Shown here in pieces: positions 46,873-55,175 of a stretch of DNA of 64,000 nucleotides (positions within the stretch are counted from its first letter, which is position 1; each line of letters opens with the position of its first letter). The notes under the pieces were generated by a model. The model did no database searches and had not been told where the DNA came from. It saw only the letters and a list, made by a program, of their open reading frames with translations. Source of the DNA: Sphaerimonospora sp050942215 (GTDB taxonomy: Bacteria > Actinomycetota > Actinomycetes > Streptosporangiales > Streptosporangiaceae). Made by a program: the position numbers and the translations under genes. The stretch spans positions 1 through 64,000 of the forward strand of contig NZ_CP192057.1 of the NCBI RefSeq assembly GCF_050942215.1. The letters run 5' to 3'.

Positions 46873-47331
46873 GAGTCTTCCTCTCGGTGATGTGGTGCCG
46901 GGTCAGGCGTCCGTGGTCACGGACGCGCATGGGCGACGAACCGGGCGTCGCGCGGATCGCGGGCCGGCTCGGCGTGTTTTCGGTGGCATGGTGGTTCCGG
47001 GAGGGTCGACCCGGAGCGGTGCACCAGGACTCACGCAGCGGGGTGTCGTCCACGGAGCCCTGGGAGTGTCGTCCGGATCAGGCCGGCCTCGGGCATGGTG
47101 CCTTGCCGCCGACCCGAGCGAGGGCTGGTGCGTGCGACCGGTGCACCTCCCACGCCTTTCAGACAGCGGGGAGTCCGTGCCAGGCCCCGCTCGGGTCGGC
47201 AAGATCCAAACGATCCCCCGGCTAGGTCCTGCGTGTCCGGTCGAGGGCGCGTACGGCCGTCGTATCCCGCTCCGCGGCCGCTGCGAGCGCCGGTGGGATC
47301 GGGGAGGAGGCCAGGCGTCGTCCGCTCCGCA
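46873..47331. other. Intergenic stretch, nothing recognised
   Basis: About 460 GC-rich bases lie between two SDR genes on the same strand. No reading frame with family resemblance, no clear hairpin and no mobile-element end was found. Confidence 0.4.
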
Positions 47332-48030
47332 TCACCACGCGAGGGGGCCGTAGCGGTCGATGATCCGCCCGGTTCCGGCGCTGGGGCTCTCGGTGGCCAG
47401 CGTCACGATGGCGTCGGTTCCCTCGGTCACGGTCTGGGTGCCGGTGTGGCCGTTGAGGTCGGTCGCGGTGTAGCCGGGATCGACGGCGTTGAAGCGGATG
47501 TCGCCGAACGCCTTCGCGTACTGCATGGTCAGCATCGTGACGGCGGCCTTGGAGGCCGCGTAGGCGGGGGCGATCACCGTCGACTCGACCCGTTCGGGGT
47601 CGTGGGTGAGTGCGAGGGACCCCAGGCCGCTGGTGACGTTGACGACGGCAGGAGCGTCGGAGGCGCGTAGGAGCGGCAGGAAGGTCGTGGTGACCCGCAC
47701 TACGCCGGCCGCGTTGGTGTCGAGCACCAGAGCGGCCACCGCGCCGGTCAGCTCCTCGGCCGACAGGACGCTGCCCGTGATGCCGGCGTTGTTGATCAGG
47801 ACGTCGATCCGGCCCTCGTTGGCCGCGACGTCGGCGGCCGCGGCCGCAACCGAGGCATCGTCGGTGACATCGATCTGAACGAAGCGGGCACCGAGCTCTG
47901 ACGCCGCACGGCGTCCGCGATCGACGTCGCGGGCACCGAGGAGCACGGTGTGGCCGAGCTCGGTGAGGCGGCGGGCGGTCTCGAATCCGAGGCCCTTGTT
48001 GGCGCCGGTGATGAATGTGGTCTTGGACAT
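47332..48030 (-). CDS. Short-chain dehydrogenase/reductase
   Basis: The 232-residue protein has FITGANKGLGFETARRL, VLINNAGITGS, VVNVTSGLGSLALTHD and YAASKAAVTMLTMQYAKAFG (YxxxK), ending ATESPSAGTGRIIDRYGPLA. It is an intact classical SDR whose GARD after strand 2 suggests NADPH. It is divergent from an MmyB-type XRE regulator, the same gene pairing as at 21.5-23.4 kb. Confidence 0.85.
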   Translation of the reverse strand: MSKTTFITGANKGLGFETARRLTELGHTVLLGARDVDRGRRAASELGARFVQIDVTDDASVAAAAADVAANEGRIDVLINNAGITGSVLSAEELTGAVAALVLDTNAAGVVRVTTTFLPLLRASDAPAVVNVTSGLGSLALTHDPERVESTVIAPAYAASKAAVTMLTMQYAKAFGDIRFNAVDPGYTATDLNGHTGTQTVTEGTDAIVTLATESPSAGTGRIIDRYGPLAW

Positions 48031-48142
48031 GCCCCAAGCCTCGCCGAGTCTGCCCGGACCGGCCAGGGAACGGTTTTCGGTAGGACCAGCAGTACCACCC
48101 GGGCGAGCGCGGAGACGGACGCGCGGCTCCTAGGATGCAGGA

Positions 48143-49012
48143 GTGAACAACGGACATGTCGTCGACAATCAGTTGGGAGCGACGCTTCGGGCCTGGCGGG
48201 ATCGGCTCTCACCGAAAGCCGTCGGACTGCCGGTGGACAGGGCGCGTCGATCGCCGGGCCTGCGGCGTGAGGAGCTCGCCGAGCTGGCCGGTCTGTCCGT
48301 CGACTATCTTGTGCGACTCGAGCAGGGCCGGGCCGTCAGCCCCTCCGATCAGGTCGTCGGCTCGTTGGCGCGCGCGCTGCGGCTCTCCCAGGACGAGCGG
48401 GACCACCTCCATCGGCTTGCCGGGTTGAGGCCGCCGCAGGACCAGCGGGTCGTCGACGACATTCCGCCGAGCATGCGACGGCTGCTGACCCTGCTCGACT
48501 CCACTCCGGTCGCGGTTTTCGCCGCCGACTGGAAGCTGGTCTGGTGGAACGCCAGGTGGGCGGCACTGTTCGGCGAACCCACGCGGATCGGAGCCGAGGA
48601 GCGAAACTTGGTGCGGCTGCGCTTCCCGGTCGCCTCGGACCGCGGCCGTTTGACGAGCTGGCCGGTGATCCCGGTCAACGCCGAGGCCGCCGACCGGGCC
48701 CTCGTGGCCGACCTGCGCCGAGCCGCGGCCCGGTTCCCCGACGATCCGCGCGTGTCCGAGCTGGTGGCCAGCAGGGTCGCCGGCAATCCCCGGTTCGCCG
48801 CGTTCTGGGCCGAGGCCGCCGTGGGGCGGCACGCCGAGGACCGCAAGACCATCCGGCACCCCGTCATCGGGGAGGTGAGCGTCGACTCTGACGTCCTGAC
48901 GGACGGGGACACCGACCTCAAGATCGTCGCCTACACGGCGGTCCCGGGCAGCGAGGACGAGTCCAAGCTCGAGCTCGCCGGCATCATCTCCTTGCTGAAA
49001 AGCGACGCGTGA
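48143..49012 (+). CDS. XRE-family regulator with MmyB-like ligand domain
   Basis: The GTG-started 289-residue protein has LRAWRDRLSPKAVGLPVDRA, SPGLRREELAELAGLSVDYL and VRLEQGRAVSP (helix-turn-helix). An MmyB-like PAS domain follows (VFAADWKLVWWNARWAALFG, TIRHPVIGEVSVDSDVL, YTAVPGSEDESKLEL). It probably regulates the divergent SDR. Confidence 0.85.
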   Translation: MNNGHVVDNQLGATLRAWRDRLSPKAVGLPVDRARRSPGLRREELAELAGLSVDYLVRLEQGRAVSPSDQVVGSLARALRLSQDERDHLHRLAGLRPPQDQRVVDDIPPSMRRLLTLLDSTPVAVFAADWKLVWWNARWAALFGEPTRIGAEERNLVRLRFPVASDRGRLTSWPVIPVNAEAADRALVADLRRAAARFPDDPRVSELVASRVAGNPRFAAFWAEAAVGRHAEDRKTIRHPVIGEVSVDSDVLTDGDTDLKIVAYTAVPGSEDESKLELAGIISLLKSDA

Positions 49013-49110
49013 CCACGTCGGCGTCATCGGAGCGGGCGAGGTCGGCGGTCAGCTCACTCGTGCGGCCGTTGCCGACGGCCACCCGGTGGTCATGGCCGAT
49101 TCATCAGGAC
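49013..49110 (+). pseudogene. F420H2:NADP-oxidoreductase-like N-terminal fragment
   Basis: Right after the XRE stop, another frame reads HVGVIGAGEVGGQLTRAAVA then DGHPVVMADSSGP. This is a Rossmann start cut off near 49110, about 12 bases before the left hairpin of the TnpB element. The remainder is not found after the element. Confidence 0.55.
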
Positions 49111-49252
49111 CTCCGAGGAGACCCCCGCCTTCAGGCGGGGGAGGAATCGGACCCCTGCGGAGCAGGGCAGGGATAGGCGGTTCGCTGCCAGGCGAACCGC
49201 CGTCTCGAACACCTGCATGATGCTTAGCTGATCGTACGGTAAAATGTGAGGC

Positions 49253-50359
49253 ATGGCGCAGCTTGTGAAGCGGGCGTACAAGTACCGCTTCTACCCGACC
49301 CCCGAGCAGGCCGAGGAGCTTGCCCGGACGTTCGGGTGCGTGCGCCTGGTCTACAACAAGGCTCTTGAGGAGCGGACCCGCGCCTACACCCAAGAGGGCC
49401 GCCGGGTCTCCTACGTGGAGACCTCGGCGATGCTCACCGCCTGGAAGCGCACCGAGGAACTGGCGTTCCTCAACGAGGTGTCCAGCGTGCCGCTCCAGCA
49501 GGCGCTTCGGCACCTGCAAGCGGCGTTCGCGAACTTCTTCGCCAAGCGAGCCAAGTACCCAGCGTTCAAGTCCCGTAAGCGCTCGCGTGCGTCGGCGGAG
49601 TACACCCGCTCCGCGTTCCGCTGGAAGGACGGGCGGCTGTTCCTGGCGAAGATGGACGGCCCGCTGAACATCGTGTGGTCGCGCCGGCTTCCGGAGGGGG
49701 CGGAGTCGTCCACGGTCACCGTGAGCAGGGACGCGGCCGGGCGGTGGTTCGTGTCGATTCTGGTCGAGGAGAAGATCCGCCCACTCGACCCGAGTGGGAA
49801 CCGGGTTGGGGTGGACGCTGGGGTCACCGCCCTGGTCACGCTCTCCACCGGGGAGAAGGTCACCAACCCCCGGCATGAGCGGCGTGACCGGCGCAAGCTC
49901 GCCAAGGCGCAGCGTGCCCTGGCCCGCAAGCAGAAGGGCTCGAAAAACCGCGAGAAGGCCCGATTGAAGGTCGCCCGCGTGTACGCGCGGATCACCGACC
50001 GACGGCGCGACTTCCTGCACAAGGTCACCACACGGCTTGTTCGCGAGAACCAAGTGATCGCCGTGGAAGACCTGACCGTCCGCACCATGGTCCGCAACCA
50101 CAGCCTGGCCCGCGCCATCTCCGATGCGTCCTGGCGGGAACTCCGCTCGATGCTGGAGTACAAGTGCGCCTGGTACGGACGCACGCTGGTGACCGTGGAC
50201 CGGTGGTTCCCCAGCAGCAAGCTGTGCTCGGCGTGCGGCACCCTGCAAGAGGCGATGCCGCTGAACGTCCGGTCGTGGGAGTGCGCCTGCGGGGCGGTCC
50301 ACGACCGGGACGTCAACGCCGCACGTAACATCCTCGCCGCCGGGCTGGCGGAGAGGTAA
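49253..50359 (+). CDS. tnpB: TnpB RNA-guided nuclease
   Basis: The 368-residue protein appears complete. It starts VKRAYKYRFYPTPEQAEELA, has RuvC Asp188 in NRVGVDAGVTALVTLSTG, Glu272 in VIAVEDLTVRTM and the last Asp in VHDRDVNAARNI (351/353). A zinc ribbon carries Cys 325, 328, 344 and 346. All catalytic positions are retained. TnpB cleaves DNA next to a short TAM, guided by an omega-RNA read from its own 3' end, and thereby maintains the element. Bases 50359 onward supply such an RNA. Confidence 0.85.
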   Translation: MAQLVKRAYKYRFYPTPEQAEELARTFGCVRLVYNKALEERTRAYTQEGRRVSYVETSAMLTAWKRTEELAFLNEVSSVPLQQALRHLQAAFANFFAKRAKYPAFKSRKRSRASAEYTRSAFRWKDGRLFLAKMDGPLNIVWSRRLPEGAESSTVTVSRDAAGRWFVSILVEEKIRPLDPSGNRVGVDAGVTALVTLSTGEKVTNPRHERRDRRKLAKAQRALARKQKGSKNREKARLKVARVYARITDRRRDFLHKVTTRLVRENQVIAVEDLTVRTMVRNHSLARAISDASWRELRSMLEYKCAWYGRTLVTVDRWFPSSKLCSACGTLQEAMPLNVRSWECACGAVHDRDVNAARNILAAGLAER

Positions 50360-50480
50360 AACGCCTGTGGAGCTGGTGTAAGACCTCAACGAGAGTCCTC
50401 TCGGACGAGGCGACCGGCGGTGAAGCAGGAAGATCCGACCGGCGACGGTCGGAATCCCCTCCCTTCAGGGAGGGGAGGAA
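50359..50480 (+). ncRNA. Putative omega-RNA (reRNA) scaffold of TnpB
   Basis: The segment begins AAACGCCTGTGGAG-N5-GTAAGACC, conserved with 21479. It then has three stems: CGAGAG-TC-CTCTCG, CCGACC...CGGTCGG, and the terminal CCCCTCCC-TTCA-GGGAGGGG. The guide would be read from the bases just outside the right end (about 50481 onward). Confidence 0.6.
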
Positions 50481-50484
50481 GTCA

Positions 50485-50595
50485 ACGCCGTCCCTCTCCG
50501 GCTGGTCGACGACATGCCTGTGGAGCAGCAGGCCGGAGCCGCGAGGCGATGACACCGCCGGCATACCCGGTACCACCGGATACGAAGACGTGCAC
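50485..50595 (-). pseudogene. NAD-epimerase-like N-terminal fragment
   Basis: From a GTG at 50595 the minus strand reads HVFVSGGTGYAGGVIASRL, the GGxGxxGxxxxxxL dinucleotide loop of atypical SDRs. It degenerates after about 20 residues and ends at the TnpB element border. Confidence 0.5.
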
Positions 50596-50738
50596 GAGGA
50601 CTTTTCGGTCGCCGCGGCTTCGATCGGCCGAAACGGCGTCGGCAAAGTCGCTCCACCTGCGGAACCGCCTACCGGGGGCCGGTAGGCGGTTCCGCTCGCG
50701 AACCTGACTCCGTAGCGGTGGCAATCGCGTTCGGAGAG

Positions 50739-51131
50739 TCAGGCGGCCAGCTGCCGCAGCAGGTCGGACGAGTCGTGCAGCGCCGTCATCTGTACGAAGC
50801 GACCGTTGCTGACCTTGTAGATGGCGTACTCGGTGATCTCGAAGGAGGCGCCGGAGGGAGGAACGCCGAGCCATTCCTTCGCCGGGGTGCCGGTGTTGAT
50901 CGCGCGCACGGCGATCCGGTCCCGGTCGAACAGCAACTCCTTGACCTCCCAGTGGAGGTCCGGGACGGCGTCGATGTCGTGCTTCTGGACCGCGATGACA
51001 TCGTCGCGGGTGCCCGGTTCGCCGTTCAGCACGACGTCGTCGGCGATGAACTCGTCCATACCGTCGAACTCGTGGGCGTTGAGCGCCGCCACGTAGCGCA
51101 GGTACCAGTCCTTGAGGTCGGAGCCGTTCAT
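50739..51131 (-). CDS. SnoaL-like (NTF2-fold) protein
   Basis: The ATG at 51131 follows GAAGGAGA. The 130-residue protein has LKDWYLRYVAALNAHEFDGM, DEFIADDVVLNGEPGTRDDV and VPDLHWEVKELLFDRDRIAV, the ester-cyclase/SnoaL-like cone fold. It may be an isomerase, a hydrolase or a binding protein; the substrate is unknown. It stands alone. Confidence 0.8.
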   Translation of the reverse strand: MNGSDLKDWYLRYVAALNAHEFDGMDEFIADDVVLNGEPGTRDDVIAVQKHDIDAVPDLHWEVKELLFDRDRIAVRAINTGTPAKEWLGVPPSGASFEITEYAIYKVSNGRFVQMTALHDSSDLLRQLAA

Positions 51132-51621
51132 GGGTTTCTCCTTCGGGGTCGTCGATTCCTGTCAGTGGATCGAGGGAAAGTAGCGGGGACCGGTGCCCCG
51201 CTCGACTTACCACCGAGGTTAGGGACGGCGGCGGTGGTGGCCCAGAGCTCTTCCGAGCCTAGGGATCGGGAGTACCACGTTCGCCGCGACCGCTGGGGCG
51301 AGGTGCGGCCACCGCGACGCCGACCCGGCCCGATCGGGCTATCGCGCCTTCGACGCCGCGGCGGTGGAGCGCATCCAGACGGCCAGGGCCGTCCGATCTT
51401 CCGGCAGGTCCACTCCGGGACGGAATGTCACACCAGCCCCGTCCGGCCGATCCGCTAACACGACTTTCCGTTCGTACGCTCTCAGTCCCCGGGTCGCGAC
51501 CCTCGACATCCGTCAGCGCAGAGATCGACACCGCCGAGAAGCCGATGAACCAGCGGACGTCAACTGCCGGGTGAACTAATCTGAGCGACGTCGCAGCGGT
51601 GAGACAAGGGGAGAACCCAGC
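51132..51621. other. Intergenic stretch with a possible MerR remnant
   Basis: No intact gene is found. In one frame near 51330-51400, SGYRAFDAAAVERIQTARAV resembles the second helix of MerR-type regulators (GYRxYDxxxxxRL), but the preceding recognition helix is not recognisable. I regard it as a weakly supported relic. Confidence 0.35.
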
Positions 51622-52512
51622 ATGCCGGAGCGCGGCGTCCCAGCACAGCCGGGCATGGTGCCCGCGGGCCGTCGGACTGCGGGCACCATGTTCGCCGCCT
51701 TATATGGCGAGCTGGTCCCGCACCCTTGGCACGATCCCGAGCACGACGCCTACCAGCTGTTCTACCAGCGGTCGCTCGCCATGGGCTGGCTCGACGAGGC
51801 GACTGCGGTGCGAGGCGACGGCACGCCGGGCGCTTCCGGCCTGTGGGGCATGAACGACGCCGGGTGGAACCACCCTCTGGCCGCTCCCGGTTCAGGGCTG
51901 ATCTCGTGGTTCCAGGTGGAGGCAAGCGCGCCGGTCGGTGACCGGCCGCTACCGGTCCAGCCCTTCCTTCGATGCGCCGGGGAGACAACGGAACGGGCCG
52001 GTAAGACACAGCTTTCCGCGATACAGGTCCTCCTACCGGTTCAGGGCCTCGACGCTTCGATTCGCCCGCCGTACGTGGCCGTACCGTCGATGCGTACGAT
52101 CCACTGGTTCGCCGGGTGCGACCCGCGGGCGAGGACATCCGTGGAGGTCGGCATCAACAGCGGCCGCGAGCCGTCGATCCCCGCCGTCGCGGGACGGCTC
52201 GCCGACCGCCTCGATCGACTGGACCAGGACGTGTTCGGTCACCGGTCTCACGATGCCATCGGGCGGGACGACGTCCTCCCTCCGCCGATCGACGACGGTT
52301 TCTGGGGCGGTCCACCCCTGCATGGGGTGGTGCTGCGCGGGGACCTCGCCGAATGGTCGTGTGACGCGGTCGGATGGCTGGCCGAGGTCATCGCCGACTC
52401 CGCAGCCCACCTCGGTGTCCGTTCGCCACTACTGATCACGGTCAGACGAACTGCCCCGGCGGGCTTGAAGGGCCACACGGGTCAGCGTCCCGGGTCGTCG
52501 TCCAGGAGGTAG
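51622..52512 (+). CDS. Hypothetical protein
   Basis: The ATG at 51622 has GGGGAG 9 bases upstream, which supports a real gene of 296 residues. Segments such as FAALYGELVPHPWHDPEHDA, YQLFYQRSLAMGWLDEATAV and DGFWGGPPLHGVVLRGDLAE read as soluble globular protein. No family, signal peptide or membrane segment is recognised. Its 3' end overlaps the convergent ParB-like gene by about 30 bases. Confidence 0.55.
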   Translation: MPERGVPAQPGMVPAGRRTAGTMFAALYGELVPHPWHDPEHDAYQLFYQRSLAMGWLDEATAVRGDGTPGASGLWGMNDAGWNHPLAAPGSGLISWFQVEASAPVGDRPLPVQPFLRCAGETTERAGKTQLSAIQVLLPVQGLDASIRPPYVAVPSMRTIHWFAGCDPRARTSVEVGINSGREPSIPAVAGRLADRLDRLDQDVFGHRSHDAIGRDDVLPPPIDDGFWGGPPLHGVVLRGDLAEWSCDAVGWLAEVIADSAAHLGVRSPLLITVRRTAPAGLKGHTGQRPGSSSRR

Positions 52513-53360
52513 GCCTCGATGGCCGCGGAGACGAGCTGGCTGACGGAGTCGGCTCCGGTCTCGGCCACGAGATCCTTCAGCACCTGGTATTCGGCCTGCG
52601 TGATCTGGATGGTCCACAGCGTCCTGGCCTGCTGCTCGCTGATCCGCCTGCGGCCGCGGCGGGCGGCCCGGCGGGCGGGGAACAGGCTTCCCTCGGCGCG
52701 AGGGGCCATCTGCCGCGCCTCGACCAGATGCTGCAGGACCTCCTGGGTGGAGTCGATCGCGTCGAAGGCGATCTCGGCGTTGAGACGGCCGGTGCTCTCC
52801 CGTTCCCGGCGGATCGCCTGTACGGCCTCAGGAAGCACGTAGACCGACAACTGGGAGGTGACCTCCACGTCGAGGTCTTCGACCGGCGCGGAGGTCCGTG
52901 CGGGCCGAGAGCGGGGCGCCGGCGTGGCCGCCGGCCGTACGGCACGCGGCTCCCGGACGGCGGGAGCGGCGGGAGCCGTACGGGATGCCGCGGGCCGCTT
53001 GGGCTTGGCCGGCGTGACATGAGGACGATCGGCCCCGGCGGGCGCGGTGCGGGCACGTTCCTTGGCCGGGGGAGCCGTGCGAGCGGGGCTCCCGTGATCC
53101 TCCTGGGTCCGCTTCGGCGCGGTGGAGGTGCTCGGCGGCTCCGGCCTCGCCTCGGGCTCCTCACGTACGGCAGGAGCATCGTTCTCACCCGTTTCCGCGG
53201 GCACTGCTGGCCGCTCGACGGGAGGCGCCTCTTCGGGCCGGGTCCGTACGGCTCCCGCCTCCGGCTGGTCCTGACCCGCCGGCGACGGAGACTTCCTGGA
53301 GAGGATGCCCCCCAGGGCGGTCGCGGGTGTTCCGAAGATCGAGGAGAGGTCGTCGCTCAT
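52482..53360 (-). CDS. ParB-like centromere-binding partner of ParA
   Basis: The 292-residue protein starts inside the ParA stop (ATGA overlap). Residues about 30-165 are a low-complexity Pro/Ala/Arg/Glu linker. The C-terminal part has two strand-helix-helix segments (SQLSVYVLPEAVQAIRRERE, then TLWTIQITQAEYQVLKDLVA and SVSQLVSAAIEAYLLD), compatible with ribbon-helix-helix DNA binding. It lacks the ParB/Spo0J HTH, so it resembles the small partners of type Ib ParA systems. It probably binds the 12-bp repeats upstream of parA. Confidence 0.65.
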   Translation of the reverse strand: MSDDLSSIFGTPATALGGILSRKSPSPAGQDQPEAGAVRTRPEEAPPVERPAVPAETGENDAPAVREEPEARPEPPSTSTAPKRTQEDHGSPARTAPPAKERARTAPAGADRPHVTPAKPKRPAASRTAPAAPAVREPRAVRPAATPAPRSRPARTSAPVEDLDVEVTSQLSVYVLPEAVQAIRRERESTGRLNAEIAFDAIDSTQEVLQHLVEARQMAPRAEGSLFPARRAARRGRRRISEQQARTLWTIQITQAEYQVLKDLVAETGADSVSQLVSAAIEAYLLDDDPGR

Positions 53361-54295
53361 ACGGCGGCCTCCTGCTCGGCCGCGGCCAGAACGCTGAGCA
53401 CCTCGACCGCGAGCGCCTGGTAGTCGGCGGAGACGCTTGCCGCCGTGGGCGAGATCCGTTCGATCTGCTTGCCTTCACGCAGGGCCTGCCACCACCGCGG
53501 CTGGTCCTTGGCGGCCTGCTCCAGCTCGTGGGCCAGGCGTCCCTTACGTGAGTCGACCGCGACCCGCTCCGAGTGGCGGATGCGCGTCTGGAACATCGGG
53601 GACTGCCCGCCGAACGCCGCGGCGACCTTCTTGCGGACCTGCGCGTGAATCTGGGTGGAGGTGGTGCCGGTGGCGAACAGCACAACGCCGAGGAGCCCGA
53701 TCGACGGATTGATCTTTCGGGCTTTCACGAAGCGCTGGGCCACCAGCCGCATGCCCTCGACGCCGCCGTCGTCGCTCTTGGTCGGGATGAGGACCCATCG
53801 CGCCGCCCCCAGCGCGAGGTCGTCCAGGATCGTGTTCTCTGGCGGACAGTCGATGATCACCAGGTCGTATTCGGTGGCCGTCTGCGCGAGCACCTTGGCG
53901 AGCGACAGGAACGCCGTCTCCCCGTGGTTCTGGATCCGCGTCAGCATGACCCCGGTGAGGTTCTCCAGCTGGGTCCCGCCGGGAATCACATCCAGGTTCT
54001 CGCGAATGCCCTTCACCGGTCTCATCGGCTGGCCCGTCATGATGGCCGTCAGCAGGTCCGCCCCTTCGTCGTCGACCTCGGGCCTGTGCCGGTACCCGAG
54101 GTCCTGCGCCAGGTTGGCCTGTCGGTTGAGGTCCACCACCAGTACGCGGTAACCCGCCGATGCCGCCTGTCCTGCGAGGTTGCCCGTGATGGAGGTCTTA
54201 CCCACCCCTCCCTTCTCGTTGACGACCGCGATAACGCGCTTCAACGCTGCGGCTCGCGCCGCCTCGTCCTCAACCCATCCAGCGGGGCTGCTCAT
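53357..54295 (-). CDS. parA: ParA partition ATPase
   Basis: From the ATG at 54295 the 312-residue protein has VIAVVNEKGGVGKTSITGNL (deviant Walker A, 28-35), VLVVDLNRQANLAQDLGYRH, YDLVIIDCPPENTILDDLAL (Walker B) and GLLGVVLFATGTTSTQIHAQ. It is a cytoplasmic Walker-type ATPase that separates plasmid copies by moving on the nucleoid. It lies in an operon with the ParB-like gene and follows an AT-rich repeat region. Confidence 0.9.
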   Translation of the reverse strand: MSSPAGWVEDEAARAAALKRVIAVVNEKGGVGKTSITGNLAGQAASAGYRVLVVDLNRQANLAQDLGYRHRPEVDDEGADLLTAIMTGQPMRPVKGIRENLDVIPGGTQLENLTGVMLTRIQNHGETAFLSLAKVLAQTATEYDLVIIDCPPENTILDDLALGAARWVLIPTKSDDGGVEGMRLVAQRFVKARKINPSIGLLGVVLFATGTTSTQIHAQVRKKVAAAFGGQSPMFQTRIRHSERVAVDSRKGRLAHELEQAAKDQPRWWQALREGKQIERISPTAASVSADYQALAVEVLSVLAAAEQEAAV

Positions 54296-54570
54296 GTCGG
54301 TTTCCTCTATCCCTGGTTGTAGTTCGCATCCGTGGTAGCAGAGGCGTGGTGGGGCGTTCAAGCACCCGAGCGGTTCAAGTTTCCGGCGTGTCCCTTGTTC
54401 CGCGCGCGTCATATCCCCGGGTTCTGCCGCTGAGCACACATCTGCCGTTGCGGGCGGGGGCCCCCTGGCCGCCCCGCTCCCGTCCCCGTGCCGCTCCGCT
54501 CGTACCTGCCCCCACGGGCGGTCCTGCGTCGCCCCTTGCCCACTCACTCCCTGGCGCTCTGACGGACGAG

Positions 54571-54767
54571 CTATCGGTACACCTATCGGTCAATTCAAAA
54601 CACTGTCGTAATTACTATTGATCTCCCATCTGATGGCCATTGTAATTTACGATTTATATCACTACTGGTTTACATATCTAAATCACTATCATAAGGTCAT
54701 CTGATTTACTATCTAACTATCTATTGGTCGTCTATCGTCTTGCCTATCGTCTTACCTATCGGCTTCT
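54571..54767. repeat. CTATCG repeat island, probable partition centromere
   Basis: Twelve-base units starting CTATCG occur at 54571 and 54583 (CTATCGGTACAC, CTATCGGTCAAT) and at 54732, 54744 and 54756 (CTATCGTCTTGC, CTATCGTCTTAC, CTATCGGCTTCT), with CTATTGGTCGT at 54721. They bracket about 120 bases of strongly AT-rich DNA, exceptional in this window. The place upstream of parAB fits a parC/parS-type site. Confidence 0.65.
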
Positions 54768-55175
54768 ACCTGCGACTATGCACTCCGAAGTGCGTTGAGG
54801 TGATCTAGTAAAGAGCCAGTCCGTGATCTTCGCCTGAAGGGCACCGGAACCGAGATCCATGGCCGCTGCGTCCGTGGCGAACATGAAGAGGAGGGCTCGA
54901 TCCGAGTCTGGGCGCCCCCTTCCCATCGCTTACTTACTTTGTAAAGGATCTTGCAGGCTGCCCATCACCGACCCGATCGGGTGGTCTGATCCCGTCAGTG
55001 CACCAGTCGGCCGGTCAGCGCTGAATCCGTGCGAAGCCGCTCCGGCGTGCAACCGACGTGTCCGAATGCGGCCCGGGAGCCCGCACCCATTGACTTGGAA
55101 CGGTCCGAGGTCGAGCATCAGGGAGCCGCCGGCGTCGTAAGTCCGTCTCTGCACATGGACCAACAGGAGGAAGTC

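Larger units (their letters stand above)
49122..50480 (+). mobile_element. IS605-type tnpB-only element
   Basis: The left border hairpin CCCCCGCC-TTCA-GGCGGGGG (49122-49141) and the right border hairpin CCCCTCCC-TTCA-GGGAGGGG (50456-50475) share the TTCA loop and the following AGGAA. Imperfect subterminal palindromes are the mark of IS200/IS605 ends. No tnpA is present, so movement would need a transposase in trans. Confidence 0.7.

Noticed and set aside
54571..54767. CRISPR-like repeats upstream of parA
   Set aside because: The units are 12 bp, contiguous and degenerate, and no cas gene is present; a partition site fits better.
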